Positions 1-7,440 of a DNA stretch of 64,000 nucleotides are shown here, in pieces (positions within the stretch are counted from its first letter, which is position 1; the number at the start of each line of letters is the position of its first letter). Both the position numbers and the translations under genes were made by a program. The stretch is from an uncultured Collinsella sp. GTDB taxonomy: Bacteria > Actinomycetota > Coriobacteriia > Coriobacteriales > Coriobacteriaceae. The notes under the pieces were generated by a model. It saw only the letters and a list, made by a program, of their open reading frames with translations, was not told the DNA's origin and made no database searches. The stretch is taken from positions 205,172 through 269,171 of the forward strand of contig CAAENX010000014.1 in assembly GCA_900757495.1 (NCBI GenBank), given 5' to 3'.

Positions 1-626
1 AGCTCCAGATAGGCCTCGGCCTGATCCTTGCTATTGAGGGCAAAGAGCAGGTAGGTGGTGGCAACGTCGGCAGCAGGGGAGCCCTGGGTGGCGTGTGCCC
101 AGTCGCAGACGTACAGCTGGCCGTCGTCGCCGACGATGACGTTGGAGGGGTTGAAGTCGCCGTGGCAGACCTTGAACTCCTTGGTCATGCCGTCCAAGCG
201 CTCCTGAAGGTTGTAGCGCGTGGTGGCATTGAGCTGATCCAGGCTGTCGATCATGCGGGCGAACTTGTCGCGCTGACGGTTGAGCAGCGGGGAGGTGTAA
301 CCGTGGATCTCGATCTGGAGGTCGACGAACATCTCGAGGTACTCACCGAAGCGCTGGGGCTCGGCAGTCATCTTCTCGGCAAGGGTGGTACCCGGGACCT
401 TCTCGGTCACGAGCGCCCAGCCGTTGGCGTTCTCGAGCTGGGAAACCTCGAGAGCCTTGGGGCTGCGGATGCCGCACTCATTGATGCGGGCAAGATTCAA
501 AGCCTCGTTGAACACGTCGGAGACGGGCTTGGTCTCGTTAAAGACCTTGACGATCTTGTCGCCCAGGTCGTAAACGACCTTGTTGCCACGGCGGACGAGC
601 TCGGTCTTGGAATCGGGTAGCAGCAT
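1..626 (-). CDS. Phosphotransferase of the APH/choline-kinase fold (C-terminus cut by window edge)
   Basis: This is the N-terminal 208 codons of a small-molecule kinase of the aminoglycoside/choline phosphotransferase superfamily; the rest lies left of base 1. Translation from the ATG at 624-626 gives MLLPDSKTELVRRGNKVVYD. The Brenner-type catalytic loop HGDFNPSN is visible at residues 155-162 (catalytic Asp157, Asn162), and the metal-binding Asp175 lies in VCDWA. The start is supported by GAAAGGA eight bases upstream. The substrate cannot be read from the sequence; members phosphorylate choline, sugars or antibiotics, and most chromosomal ones have unknown substrates. It lies downstream of adhE on the same strand, separated by a strong hairpin. 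Confidence 0.75.
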   Translation of the reverse strand, partial: MLLPDSKTELVRRGNKVVYDLGDKIVKVFNETKPVSDVFNEALNLARINECGIRSPKALEVSQLENANGWALVTEKVPGTTLAEKMTAEPQRFGEYLEMFVDLQIEIHGYTSPLLNRQRDKFARMIDSLDQLNATTRYNLQERLDGMTKEFKVCHGDFNPSNVIVGDDGQLYVCDWAHATQGSPAADVATTYLLFALNSKDQAEAYLE

Positions 627-658
627 GGTTGCATCCTTTCAACGATGCGATAGAAGCG

Positions 659-697
659 ACGGCGGGGGTGTGTGAAACACCCGTGCACCCCCGCCGT
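659..697 (-). terminator. Strong intergenic hairpin between adhE and the kinase gene
   Basis: Perfect 12-bp arms ACGGCGGGGGTG / CACCCCCGCCGT enclose a 15-nt loop. On the minus strand it follows adhE, but no U-tract follows it; the T-run lies on its upstream side. It may be an imperfect terminator or an mRNA 3'-end stabiliser rather than a textbook intrinsic terminator. Confidence 0.45.
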
Positions 698-714
698 TAA
701 AAACCGTGCTAGAA

Positions 715-3363
715 CTAGCAGACGGCGTAATCCTGAGGCTCGCGGCCGTAGTAGGCGTCCAGATAGAGCTCCTTGATCTCGCTCATGAGCGGGTAGCGCG
801 GGTTAGCGCCGGTGCACTGGTCGTTGAATGCCTGCTCGGTCATCTCGTCGAGGGTGTCGAGGAAGTACTGCTCGTCGACACCGTAGTCGGCGATAGTCTT
901 CTTGACGCCGATGAAGTCCTTGAGTTCCTCGAGCTTCGTGATGAAGTTCTCGAAGACCTCCTTGTCGTCCTTGCCCTCAATGCCGCAGTACTTGGCCATC
1001 TCGGCGTAGTTGTGCAGCGCGTTGGGGTAAGGATACTGAGAGAAGGTACCCATCTTGACGGGAGCCTCGGCGGCGTTGTAGCGCATAACGCGGGTCAGGA
1101 TGACGGCGTTGGCGATGCCGTGGGGCAGGTGATGGAAAGCGCCGAGCTTGTGGGCCATGGAGTGGTTGAGGCCCAGGAAGGCGTTGGCGAAGGCCATACC
1201 GGCCATGCAGGAGGCGTTGTGCATCTCCTCGCGGGCGTGCGGGTCCTTGGCGCCGTTCGTGAAGCTGGAGGGCAGGTTCTCAAAGACGAGCTTAGCAGCG
1301 CGCTCGGAGAGGCCCTTGGTGTAGTCGGAAGCCATGATGGAGACGTAGGACTCGATGGCGTGGGTCATGACGTCGATGCCGGAGGCAGCGGTCAGGCCGC
1401 GCGGGGCGGTCATGCAGTTGTCGGCGTCGACGATAGCCATGTTGGGGAGCAGCGCGTAGTCGGCGAGCGGCCACTTGATGCCGGTCTCCTTGTCCGTGAT
1501 GATGGCGAACGGCGTGCACTCGGAGCCGGTACCCGAGGAGGTCGGGACGGCGACGAAGTAGGCCTTCTTGCCCATCTCGGGGAAGGTGAAGATACGCTTG
1601 CGGATGTCCATGAAGTCCATGGCCATGTCCTCAAACTTGCACTCGGGGTGCTCGTACATCATCCACATGATCTTGCCGGCGTCCATAGCGGAGCCACCGC
1701 CGACGGCGATGATGACGTCCGGCTCAAAGAGAGCCATCTGCTTGGCACCACGACGTGCGCACTGCAGCGACGGATCGGGCTCGACGTCGTAGAAGCAGTC
1801 GTGGGCGATGCCCATCTCGTCGAGCTTGGCCTCGATGGCGCGGGTGTTGCCATTCTTGAAGAGGAACTGGTCGGTGACGATGAAGGCGCGCTTCTTGCCC
1901 ATGACGTTGCCCAGCTCGTCGAGGGCGACGGGCGTGGAGCCCTTCTTGAAGTAGACCTTCTCGGGAGCGCGGAACCACAGCATGTTCTCACGGCGCTCGG
2001 CCACAGTCTTAACGTTGATCAAGTGCTTCACCCCAACGTTCTCGGAGACGGAGTTGCCGCCCCAGGAGCCGCAGCCCAGGGTCAGAGACGGCTTCATGCC
2101 AAAGTTGTACAGGTCACCGATGCCGCCGTGCGAAGACGGGGTGTTGATGACGATACGGCAGGCCTTCATGACGTGCTCGAACAGGCTGATCTTCTCGGCC
2201 TGGGCGGGGTGCACGTACAGAGAGGCGGTGTGGCCCGGGCCACCGGCGAGCACCAGGTGCTCGGCCTTGTCGACGGCCTCCTGGAAGTCCTTGGCGTGGT
2301 ACATGGCCAGGACCGGGGAGAGCTTCTCGTGGGAGAACTCCTCCTTGGCGGGGTCGGTGGAGGTGACCTCGGCGATCAGGATCTTGGTCTTGGCGGGAAC
2401 CTCGATGCCGGCGAGCTCGGCGATCTTGGCGGCAGCCATGCCGGGGATGCGGTGGTCGAGAGCGCCGTTCTTGAACATGGCGGCACGCAGGGCCTCCATC
2501 TCGGCACCCTGCTTGACGAAGTAGCAGCCGCGCTTCTGGAACTCGGCCTTGACCTGGTCATAGATGCTGTCGATGACGGTCACGGACTGCTCGGAAGCGC
2601 AGATCATGCCGTTGTCGAAGGTCTTGGAGTGGATGATGGAGTTGACGGCGAGCAGCACGTCAGCGGTGTCGTCGATGATGACCGGGGTGTTACCGGCGCC
2701 AACGCCCAGGGCGGGCTTGCCCGAGGAGTAGGCGGCCTTGACCATGCCCGGGCCACCGGTGGCGAGGATGATGTCGACGTCACGCATGACCATGTTGGTC
2801 AGCTCGATGGAGGGGACATCGACCCAGCCGATGATGCCCTCGGGGGCGCCGGCCTTGACGGCGGCGTCAAGCACGAGCTTGGCGGCGGCGATGGTGCACT
2901 TGGCGGCTGCCGGGTGCGGGGAGATGATGATGCCGTTGCGGGTCTTCAGGCTGATCAGCGTCTTGAAGATCGCGGTGGAGGTGGGGTTGGTCGTCGGGAT
3001 GACGGCGCCCACGATGCCAATGGGCTCGGCGATCTTGGTGATGCCGTAGGCCTCGTCGCGCTCCAGGACACCACAGGTCTTGGTGTTCTTGTAAGCGTTG
3101 TAGATGTACTCTGCGGCGTAGTGGTTCTTGATGACCTTGTCCTCAAGAACGCCGCGGCCGGTCTCCTCGATGGCCATCTTCGCCAACGGGATACGAGCCT
3201 TGTTGGCGGCCATGGCGGCCTCGTAGAAGATCTTGTCGACCTGCTCCTGCGTGTACGTAGCAAAAAGCGCCTGGGCCTCTCGCATCTGAGCGAGCTTAGC
3301 CTCAAGCGCCTCTACGTTGTCCACAATTGCGGGAGTAGTGTTTTCCGGTGACTTTTTCACCAT
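715..3363 (-). CDS. adhE: Bifunctional acetaldehyde-CoA/alcohol dehydrogenase AdhE
   Basis: Cytoplasmic fermentative enzyme, 882 aa, reducing acetyl-CoA to acetaldehyde and then ethanol with two NADH. The N-terminal half is a CoA-acylating aldehyde dehydrogenase with catalytic Cys255 in NGMICASEQS. The C-terminal half is an iron-type alcohol dehydrogenase with VGGGSAMDAGK (NAD-binding) and the metal-ligand stretches DVMTHAIESYVS and NHSMAHKLGAFHHLPHG. Length matches full-length AdhE. The start has AAGGAGACACAA in front. In the family it forms spirosome filaments and regenerates NAD in anaerobes. It is transcribed alone; upstream DNA carries two inverted repeats (3399-3414 and 3456-3485) that may bind a regulator. 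Confidence 0.97.
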   Translation of the reverse strand: MVKKSPENTTPAIVDNVEALEAKLAQMREAQALFATYTQEQVDKIFYEAAMAANKARIPLAKMAIEETGRGVLEDKVIKNHYAAEYIYNAYKNTKTCGVLERDEAYGITKIAEPIGIVGAVIPTTNPTSTAIFKTLISLKTRNGIIISPHPAAAKCTIAAAKLVLDAAVKAGAPEGIIGWVDVPSIELTNMVMRDVDIILATGGPGMVKAAYSSGKPALGVGAGNTPVIIDDTADVLLAVNSIIHSKTFDNGMICASEQSVTVIDSIYDQVKAEFQKRGCYFVKQGAEMEALRAAMFKNGALDHRIPGMAAAKIAELAGIEVPAKTKILIAEVTSTDPAKEEFSHEKLSPVLAMYHAKDFQEAVDKAEHLVLAGGPGHTASLYVHPAQAEKISLFEHVMKACRIVINTPSSHGGIGDLYNFGMKPSLTLGCGSWGGNSVSENVGVKHLINVKTVAERRENMLWFRAPEKVYFKKGSTPVALDELGNVMGKKRAFIVTDQFLFKNGNTRAIEAKLDEMGIAHDCFYDVEPDPSLQCARRGAKQMALFEPDVIIAVGGGSAMDAGKIMWMMYEHPECKFEDMAMDFMDIRKRIFTFPEMGKKAYFVAVPTSSGTGSECTPFAIITDKETGIKWPLADYALLPNMAIVDADNCMTAPRGLTAASGIDVMTHAIESYVSIMASDYTKGLSERAAKLVFENLPSSFTNGAKDPHAREEMHNASCMAGMAFANAFLGLNHSMAHKLGAFHHLPHGIANAVILTRVMRYNAAEAPVKMGTFSQYPYPNALHNYAEMAKYCGIEGKDDKEVFENFITKLEELKDFIGVKKTIADYGVDEQYFLDTLDEMTEQAFNDQCTGANPRYPLMSEIKELYLDAYYGREPQDYAVC

Positions 3364-3398
3364 TTGTGTCTCCTTGCGATCGGAGATTTACCCTACGC

Positions 3399-3414
3399 CT
3401 TGCATGATAGCAAG
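3399..3414 (-). promoter_or_regulatory. Candidate adhE -10 region inside an inverted repeat
   Basis: CTTGC-ATGATA-GCAAG is a perfect 5-bp inverted repeat. Read on the minus strand its centre is TATCAT, a good -10 hexamer about 40 bases before the adhE ATG. A repressor binding here would block adhE. No convincing -35 was found. It does not match the Rex consensus. Confidence 0.4.
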
Positions 3415-3455
3415 AAATTATTCGGCGAACGGTAAGATTCCCGTAAAAGGCACAC

Positions 3456-3485
3456 TAAAACGCTTCAACTTAATGAAGCGTTTTA
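3456..3485. repeat. Perfect 12-bp inverted repeat upstream of adhE
   Basis: TAAAACGCTTCA and TGAAGCGTTTTA flank a 6-nt ACTTAA spacer. It sits between the divergent adhE gene and the transposase remnant, so it terminates no visible gene. An operator for adhE is the simplest reading. Each arm (TGAAGCGTTTTA) vaguely resembles LacI-family half sites. Confidence 0.5.
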
Positions 3486-3517
3486 ACTAAAAACTATCCG
3501 CCTACTGCATCACCTCG

Positions 3518-3796
3518 CTCATTGGGGACAGACTTGCATGAGTATTTCAATGGGAAAACGGGGAGAACGGGGCAACTGTTTGATAATCGCTATTCGCGGG
3601 GCGCGGTTGAGTCGGACACGCAGGCGGTGCAGCTGCTCGATTACATCCATCTCAATCCTGTGAAAGGTGCGCTTGACTCGCTCGAGTCGTACTGCTGGTC
3701 AAGTTGCAAAGCATATCAGCTGGGCTACGATCCTTTTGATATTTGTGATGCGGCCCCTATGCTCGAAAGCACTCATGTAAGCCTGTCCCCAATGAG
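3518..3796 (+). mobile_element. Remnant of a REP-associated tyrosine transposase (RAYT) unit with 24-bp inverted ends
   Basis: A 279-bp segment begins and ends with inverted 24-mers (3518-3541 and 3773-3796) that differ at only two positions; both contain CATTGGGGACAG. Between them lies coding sequence matching the C-terminal part of IS200/Y1-like REP-associated transposases. The element is far too short to be autonomous and is jammed between the adhE promoter and the rpmB terminator. Confidence 0.7.
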
Positions 3797-3818
3797 TGCA
3801 AAAAGGCGCCCTCTGTAG
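3522..3818 (+). pseudogene. C-terminal fragment of an IS200-like/REP-associated transposase
   Basis: The open frame (TTG start, 98 codons) encodes GQLFDNRYSRGAVESD, LLDYIHLNPVKGAL and YCWSSCKAYQLGYD, which are hallmarks of the C-terminal half of Y1 transposases of the RAYT group. The HUH metal site and the catalytic tyrosine region of the N-terminal half are absent, so it cannot be an active enzyme. The last codons run through the right inverted end and into the rpmB terminator, so the stop codon is fortuitous. No convincing ribosome site precedes the TTG. I regard it as a decayed fragment, not a functional gene. Confidence 0.75.
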
Positions 3819-3832
3819 GGGAGGGCGCCTTT
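3802..3832 (-). terminator. Intrinsic terminator of rpmB
   Basis: Arms AAAGGCGCCCTC / GAGGGCGCCTTT (12 bp, perfect) with a 7-nt loop; on the minus strand the hairpin is followed by TTTTTGC. It lies 70 bases after the rpmB stop. Confidence 0.85.
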
Positions 3833-3900
3833 GGTAAGTTCTATGTGAACGCGAGGTCTTTGACCCGGAGAGTCCGAGGTACTTGTTGGTAAGACCTTAT

Positions 3901-4089
3901 TTAGGAGCGCGCAACCTTGCCGGACTTGAGGCAGGTGGAGCAAACGTTCATCTTGCGACGGTGACCATCGACGACGACGTAGACGCGCTGAATGTTGGGG
4001 CGGAACTTACGGTTGGTGACGCGGTGAGAGTGGCTGATGGAGCGACCGGCAACGGGGTGCTTACCGCAAACTTCGCAAACTTTGGACAT
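3901..4089 (-). CDS. rpmB: 50S ribosomal protein L28
   Basis: A 62-aa protein of the large ribosomal subunit, read as MSKVCEVCGKHPVAGRSISH onward. It carries CEVC and CSTC pairs, so it is the zinc-binding (four-cysteine) form of L28. The open frame extends upstream, but the start at 4089 is fixed by AAGGAGG seven bases before the ATG and by the conserved N-terminus. It is monocistronic and ends in a strong terminator. Confidence 0.95.
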   Translation of the reverse strand: MSKVCEVCGKHPVAGRSISHSHRVTNRKFRPNIQRVYVVVDGHRRKMNVCSTCLKSGKVARS

Positions 4090-4403
4090 AACTGACCCTC
4101 CTTGGGCGACAAACGAACATGTCGCGTTAACAAACAAGCCTGAACTATAGCACAGAAGCATGTCTCTGTGCGCAATCTACACAGAGATATTCCTCTTTTG
4201 GCGATAGTGCCCACGCTACGGCCCTGGACGTAGATCCGATTTGCGTGCAGCAGAGGGGATTATGCCAGCTCGCAACAAGGTTTTCAAGCGCGTCCCACAA
4301 ATATATATAGGTTTATGGAGCGATTGGCTCCGTTTACGGATTGACTAGTATTTATGCTCGCAATTGAGCTCGATGTTGGCTACACTATGCCTTGACCATT
4401 AAA
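4090..4403. other. Intergenic spacer between rpmB and the pyr leader
   Basis: No gene was found. It must hold the rpmB promoter (reading left) and the pyr promoter (reading right). A possible pyr promoter is TTGGCT (4324-4329), 16-bp spacer, TAGTAT (4346-4351), which is weak. A small hairpin GGAGC-GATTG-GCTCC lies around 4317-4332. Confidence 0.35.
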
Positions 4404-4502
4404 GGGGTACGAGATACCCACATGGAATTACATAGCTGTCAATGAGCAGTACTTCCTGTGGGTGTCTGGTTCCGCTTTAAGCGGTCGGGCATCTATTTTT
4501 TT
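4404..4502 (+). promoter_or_regulatory. Pyrimidine-operon attenuator with three competing hairpins (PyrR-type)
   Basis: Three mutually exclusive structures can be drawn. (1) A short stem GGGTA (4405-4409) / TACCC (4415-4419) with loop CGAGA. (2) An antiterminator pairing AGATACCCACA (4412-4422) with TGTGGGTGTCT (4457-4467). (3) A terminator pairing GGTGTCTGG (4461-4469) plus CCGC (4472-4475) with GCGG (4481-4484) plus TCGGGCATC (4485-4493), followed by seven T at 4496-4502. Structure 1 removes the 5' arm of 2, and 2 removes the 5' arm of 3, which is the logic of PyrR attenuation in Bacillus. The next gene encodes PyrR, so structure 1 is the likely protein-binding loop (inference). Confidence 0.8.
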
Positions 4503-4541
4503 GACTGTGTCAGCAGTCAAGACATGTGAGGAAGGAGATCG

Positions 4542-5126
4542 ATGGGCACGACTTCCCCCAAGGCGGTCATCATGGACGAGACCGCCGTCAACCGAGCGAT
4601 GACCCGCATCGCGCACGAGATTCTCGAGCGCAACGAGGGCTGTGAAGACCTCGCTCTGGTCGGCATCGTCACGCGCGGCGACCTTCTGGCAAAGAAGCTC
4701 GCCGAGGCGATCAAGGAGATCGAGGGTGTCGACGTTCCGCTCGGCAGCCTGGATATCAGCTTCTATCGCGATGACTATGCGACCAATTTCGCTCCCGCGA
4801 TCCACGCTACCAACATTCCCTTCAGCGTCGACGGCAAGCGCGTCGTGCTGGTGGACGACATCCTGTACACGGGTCGAACCATTCGCGCCGCTCTGGACGC
4901 CGTTATGGACCTGGGCCGTCCGAGCCGAGTCGAGCTGGCAGTTCTCGTTGACCGCGGTCACCGCGAGCTCCCTATCTCGCCGGACTTTGTCGGCAAGAAC
5001 GTCCCCTCGTCGCACGAGGAGAACGTGCACCTATATATGAAGGAAGTCGACGGCCGTACCGCTGTCGAAATCAACGACGTCGCGCCGGGTTCCCATGTGG
5101 GCTCCGCGCCGCTGGGAGGTGAGTAG
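4542..5126 (+). CDS. pyrR: PyrR: pyrimidine-operon RNA-binding attenuator / uracil phosphoribosyltransferase
   Basis: A 194-aa phosphoribosyltransferase-fold protein. The PRPP loop is VVLVDDILYTGRTIRAALD, with LVGIVTRGDLLA upstream and DRGHRELPISPDFVGK towards the C-terminus, all typical of PyrR. Family members bind UMP and pyr leader RNA to favour the terminator, and have UPRTase activity. The ATG is preceded by GAGGAAGGAG. It is the first gene of the pyr operon, directly behind an attenuator, which supports an autoregulatory role; pyrB follows within a few bases. Confidence 0.95.
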   Translation: MGTTSPKAVIMDETAVNRAMTRIAHEILERNEGCEDLALVGIVTRGDLLAKKLAEAIKEIEGVDVPLGSLDISFYRDDYATNFAPAIHATNIPFSVDGKRVVLVDDILYTGRTIRAALDAVMDLGRPSRVELAVLVDRGHRELPISPDFVGKNVPSSHEENVHLYMKEVDGRTAVEINDVAPGSHVGSAPLGGE

Positions 5127-5130
5127 TACC

Positions 5131-6075
5131 GTGGCGTTCAACCATAAGCACCTGATCGACATTACCGAGTACTCCGAAGAGGACATCAAGCTCATCCTCG
5201 AGACCGCCAAGGCGTTCTCCGAGGTCAACGAGCGTGCCATCAAGAAGGTCCCCACGCTCAAGGGCAAGACAATCGTCAACATGTTCAATGAGCCCTCGAC
5301 GCGTACCCGCAGCTCCTTCGAGCTCGCCGAGAAGCGTCTTTCGGCCGACAGCCTCAACTTCGGCGGCTCCTCGACCTCCACGGTCAAGGGCGAGAGCCTC
5401 GTCGATACCGTCGAGACCCTCAACGCCTACAAGATCGATTGCATCGTCGTGCGCGATAAGCACGCCGGCGCTCCCCACATCGTTACGCAGAATTCGCCCG
5501 CGAGCGTTATCTGCGCCGGTGACGGCAAGCACAACCATCCCACGCAGGCCCTGCTCGACCTGTACACCATCTGGGAGCACAAGGGCGACTTCCACGGCCT
5601 GAAGGTCGCTGTCGTCGGCGATATCGCGCACTCCCGTGTTTGCGGCTCGCTGATCCCCGCGTTGAAGATCATGGGCTGCGAGACCTACGCCGTCGCCCCC
5701 GGCACGCTGCTGCCGCCGGCGCCCGAGGTTCTGGGCTGCGACCACGTGACGAGCGACCTCGATTCGGTACTCCCCGAGCTGGACGTCGTCTACATGCTGC
5801 GCGTGCAGCAGGAGCGCCTTGAGGGTGCCCCGTTCCCGACCATTCGCGAGTACCACAAGCTCTTCGGCCTGACCAAGGACCGTGAGAAGCTCATGAAGAC
5901 CGACGCGATCATCTGCCATCCGGGCCCCATCAACCGCGGCGTCGAGTTCGACTCCTATATGGCCGACCACCCGCAACGCTCCGTCATCCTGGAGCAGGTC
6001 TACGCCGGTATTTGTGTGCGTATGGCTATCCTGTATCTGCTGCTTGGAGGTGCCGATAATGGCCTTGCTTCTTAA
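5131..6075 (+). CDS. pyrB: Aspartate carbamoyltransferase catalytic chain
   Basis: A 314-aa enzyme condensing carbamoyl phosphate with aspartate, the first committed step of UMP synthesis. The carbamoyl-phosphate loop STRTR is at residues 56-60, HPTQALLDLYT is mid-protein, and the aspartate-domain MLRVQQER is present. I chose the GTG at 5131 (GGGAGGTGAG upstream) over in-frame upstream codons that overlap pyrR. No pyrI is present. It overlaps pyrC by 17 bases, so the two are translationally coupled. Confidence 0.95.
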   Translation: MAFNHKHLIDITEYSEEDIKLILETAKAFSEVNERAIKKVPTLKGKTIVNMFNEPSTRTRSSFELAEKRLSADSLNFGGSSTSTVKGESLVDTVETLNAYKIDCIVVRDKHAGAPHIVTQNSPASVICAGDGKHNHPTQALLDLYTIWEHKGDFHGLKVAVVGDIAHSRVCGSLIPALKIMGCETYAVAPGTLLPPAPEVLGCDHVTSDLDSVLPELDVVYMLRVQQERLEGAPFPTIREYHKLFGLTKDREKLMKTDAIICHPGPINRGVEFDSYMADHPQRSVILEQVYAGICVRMAILYLLLGGADNGLAS

Positions 6076-7348
6076 GAATGCCCACGTCGTCGACCCGTCC
6101 GTCGAGCTTGACGGTGTCGTTGACGTCCTGATTGACGGCGACAAGATCGCCGAGGTCGGCGAGAACCTCGCCGCTGAGGGAGTCGAGGTCCGTGACCTTT
6201 CAGGTAAGTACCTCGTCCCCGGCCTGGTGGACATGCACGTTCACTTGCGCGAGCCCGGCTACGAGGTCAAAGAGGACATCGAGAGCGGCACCCGCGCAGC
6301 TGCCAAGGGCGGCTTCACCGGCGTGTGTGCCATGCCCAACACCGACCCCGTTACCGATAACGGTACCGTCGTTGAGTTCGTCAAGTCCCGCGCCGCCGAG
6401 GTCGGCCACTGCCGCGTCTATCCTTCTGGCGCCATGACCCGCGGTCTTAAGGGCGAGGCTATGTCCGAGATGGGCGATATGGTTGCCCACGGCGCCGTCG
6501 CCTTCACCGACGACGGTCGCGGCGTGCAGGGTGCGGGCATGCTCCGTCGCTGCATGGACTACGGCAAGATGTTCGGCAAGGTCTTTATGAGCCATTGCCA
6601 GGACGAGGACCTGGTCGGTCACGGTCAGATCAACGAGGGCAAGGTCTCTACCCGTCTGGCCCTCGAGGGCTGGCCGGCGGCAGGCGAGGAGCTGCAGATC
6701 GCTCGCGATATCGAGATCGCCAAGCTGACCGGTGCCAAGTTGCACATCCAGCATATCTCCACCGCCCATGGCCTGGAGCTCGTGCGTGCCGGTAAGGCCG
6801 CTGGCGTGCAGGTCACCTGCGAGGCCACCCCGCACCACATGTTCCTGACCGAGAACGACCTGGACGAGACCTACAACACCTCGCTCAAGGTCAATCCGCC
6901 GCTGCGTACCGAGGAGGACGCCGAGGCTATCCGTCAGGGCGTCATCGACGGCACCGTCGACGCCATCGTCACTGACCACGCTCCCCATACTCCGTGGGAG
7001 AAGGCCCGCGAGTTCGAGCTTGCGCCCTTTGGCATGATCGGCCTCGAGACTTCGCTGTCGCTTGTGCTCACCGAGCTGGTCAACACGGGCAAGATGAGCA
7101 TGGGTCGCATGGTCGAGCTCATGGCCATCAAGCCGCGTGAGATCTTGGGTCTGGACCAGGTTCAAGTCAAGGCGGGCTCCGTTGCCGACCTGACCGTGTT
7201 CGATCCCGCTGCTACCTGGACGGTCGGCGAGGACGGTTACGAGTCGCGTGCCGAGAACTCCGGTTTTGCCGGCCGCACGCTCACCGGTCGTGCCACCGAT
7301 GTGTTTGTCGGCGGTAAGCAGACGCTTGCCGACGGCTGCATCTGCTAG
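6059..7348 (+). CDS. pyrC: Dihydroorotase
   Basis: A 429-aa amidohydrolase that closes carbamoyl-aspartate to dihydroorotate. The metal-binding motif MHVHLREPG gives His60 and His62; the later VTDHAPHT supplies the metal-ligand Asp. This is the type I (PyrC/AllB-like) family of Gram-positives. Its ATG lies inside the end of pyrB, with TTGGAGG ahead of it. A hairpin follows before pyrK, so pyrKDF may be expressed at a different level. Confidence 0.95.
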   Translation: MALLLKNAHVVDPSVELDGVVDVLIDGDKIAEVGENLAAEGVEVRDLSGKYLVPGLVDMHVHLREPGYEVKEDIESGTRAAAKGGFTGVCAMPNTDPVTDNGTVVEFVKSRAAEVGHCRVYPSGAMTRGLKGEAMSEMGDMVAHGAVAFTDDGRGVQGAGMLRRCMDYGKMFGKVFMSHCQDEDLVGHGQINEGKVSTRLALEGWPAAGEELQIARDIEIAKLTGAKLHIQHISTAHGLELVRAGKAAGVQVTCEATPHHMFLTENDLDETYNTSLKVNPPLRTEEDAEAIRQGVIDGTVDAIVTDHAPHTPWEKAREFELAPFGMIGLETSLSLVLTELVNTGKMSMGRMVELMAIKPREILGLDQVQVKAGSVADLTVFDPAATWTVGEDGYESRAENSGFAGRTLTGRATDVFVGGKQTLADGCIC

Positions 7349-7368
7349 CATAGCCTTATCGCTTTTGT

Positions 7369-7402
7369 GCGCGGCGCCCTTGCGGTGCCGCGCTTTCTGT
7401 TC
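7369..7402 (+). terminator. Hairpin with short T-tract between pyrC and pyrK
   Basis: GCGCGGC (7369-7375) pairs with GCCGCGC (7387-7393), followed by TTTCTGTT. It is short and looks like a leaky terminator or processing site within the operon. Confidence 0.45.
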
Positions 7403-7440
7403 GCCTGAACCATGCAACCGCATGGGGGATTGGAGCGTCT

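Noticed and set aside
706..3351. Long plus-strand reading frame (881 codons) antisense to adhE
   Set aside because: It mirrors adhE codon by codon, is extremely Val/Leu/Gly/Asp/His-rich with no family motif, and has no ribosome site. It is a product of GC-ended codons on the opposite strand.
4422..4445. Possible short leader peptide in the pyr attenuator (ATG at 4422)
   Set aside because: Only seven codons with a poor ribosome site; the attenuator is better explained by PyrR binding than by ribosome stalling.
4404..4502. Known riboswitch classes for the pyr leader (purine, ZTP, preQ1)
   Set aside because: Conserved core sequences of those classes could not be matched; the interlocking hairpins before pyrR fit PyrR attenuation.
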